Shown here in pieces: positions 5,337 to 5,646 of a stretch of 5,646 nt of DNA. The stretch comes from Flavobacteriaceae bacterium (lineage in GTDB: Bacteria > Bacteroidota > Bacteroidia > Flavobacteriales > Flavobacteriaceae). The stretch lies in contig DOIV01000043.1 of NCBI GenBank assembly GCA_003511845.1, forward strand, positions 1-5,646. Reading direction: 5' to 3'. Under the pieces are notes generated by a model, which saw only the letters and a list, made by a program, of their open reading frames with translations, had not been told where the DNA came from and did not search any database. Every line of letters begins with the position of its first letter. Position 1 is the stretch's first letter. Position numbers and translations under genes: made by a program.

Positions 5337-5646
5337 ATGAAAATTAGAAGTGTTAAAAATAGCGATATAAATAATGTTGCTAAATTATTTAATGATTACA
5401 GGGTTTTCTATAGGAAAGAATCTGACTTTAATGGAGCAAAAAGCTTTATTTCTGATAGGTTTACGAATAATGACTCCAAAATATATGTTTGTGAAGGTGA
5501 GGATAAAGAATTAGTAGGCTTTGTACAATTATATCCTATTTTTTCTTCCACCAGAATGCAAAAATCATGGTTATTAAACGATTTGTTTGTTAATTCTAGC
5601 CATAGAGGCAAAAAAATATCAATACAATTGATTGAAAAAGCAAAAA
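5337..5646 (+). CDS. GNAT-family N-acetyltransferase, partial (runs off right edge)
   Basis: The open frame starts at the ATG at 5337, one base after the TAA of the PurF-type gene, and continues for 103 codons to the window edge. The start MKIRSVKNSDINNVAKLFNDY (in part), the central strand ELVGFVQLYPIF (58-69), and LNDLFVNSSHRGKKISIQLIEKA (80-102, in part) give the order of a GNAT fold: N-terminal strand and helix, central strands, then the acetyl-CoA-binding motif A. Members move an acetyl group from acetyl-CoA to an amine; the substrate is unknown. Motif A is unusual: in R90-G-K-K-I-S95 the two usual glycines of RxxGxG/A are Lys and Ser. The single-base spacing points to co-transcription and probably translational coupling with the PurF-type gene. 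The superfamily call is fairly secure, the subfamily open. Confidence 0.8.
   Translation, partial: MKIRSVKNSDINNVAKLFNDYRVFYRKESDFNGAKSFISDRFTNNDSKIYVCEGEDKELVGFVQLYPIFSSTRMQKSWLLNDLFVNSSHRGKKISIQLIEKAK

Noticed and set aside
5408..5611. Minus-strand open frame of 67 codons
   Set aside because: It is antisense to the GNAT coding frame, which has a recognisable fold and begins one base after the upstream gene.

Overview
The window is AT-rich, compact and free of rRNA, tRNA, insertion sequences and CRISPR arrays. Codon use, A-rich translation starts without Shine-Dalgarno sites, promoter boxes of the TTTG/TAnnTTTG type, and the families DUF2480 and DUF3078 all point to a member of the Bacteroidota, most likely a marine-type Flavobacteriaceae. 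The genus cannot be fixed from the sequence. This looks like chromosomal housekeeping DNA, and I see no sign of horizontal transfer.

Left half (1-2345, minus strand, transcribed right to left): sufE, a sufT/MIP18-type gene, a DUF2480 gene, then a DUF3078 gene with a signal peptide that runs off the left edge. The first three form a likely operon for iron-sulfur cluster assembly. SufE passes sulfur from a cysteine desulfurase, the MIP18-domain protein helps mature Fe-S proteins, and DUF2480 is a cysteine-containing protein of unknown role. The desulfurase and the SufBCD scaffold are not in this window. The DUF3078 gene has its own very clear promoter just after the DUF2480 stop codon. The sufT-DUF2480 spacer (1464-1565) holds degenerate short repeats and a 12-bp palindrome.

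Centre (2346-2463): a divergent intergenic region. It has candidate promoters for both directions that face each other, a 12-bp AT palindrome, and a GC-rich hairpin just before an unusual TTG start codon.

Right half (2464-5646, plus strand): a PfkB-family kinase closed by a strong intrinsic terminator, then a long (632-residue) PurF-type amidophosphoribosyltransferase, and one base later the start of a GNAT acetyltransferase that runs off the right edge. The PurF-type protein would make phosphoribosylamine from PRPP and glutamine, the first step of purine synthesis, but it differs from classical PurF in several places. It has extra segments, a Phe in the oxyanion loop, and only two of the four Fe-S ligand positions of the Bacillus-type enzyme in their usual context.

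I found no wholly new multi-gene system. The points most worth a second look are the DUF2480/DUF3078 genes behind the suf genes, the deviant PurF, and the hairpin plus TTG start of the kinase.
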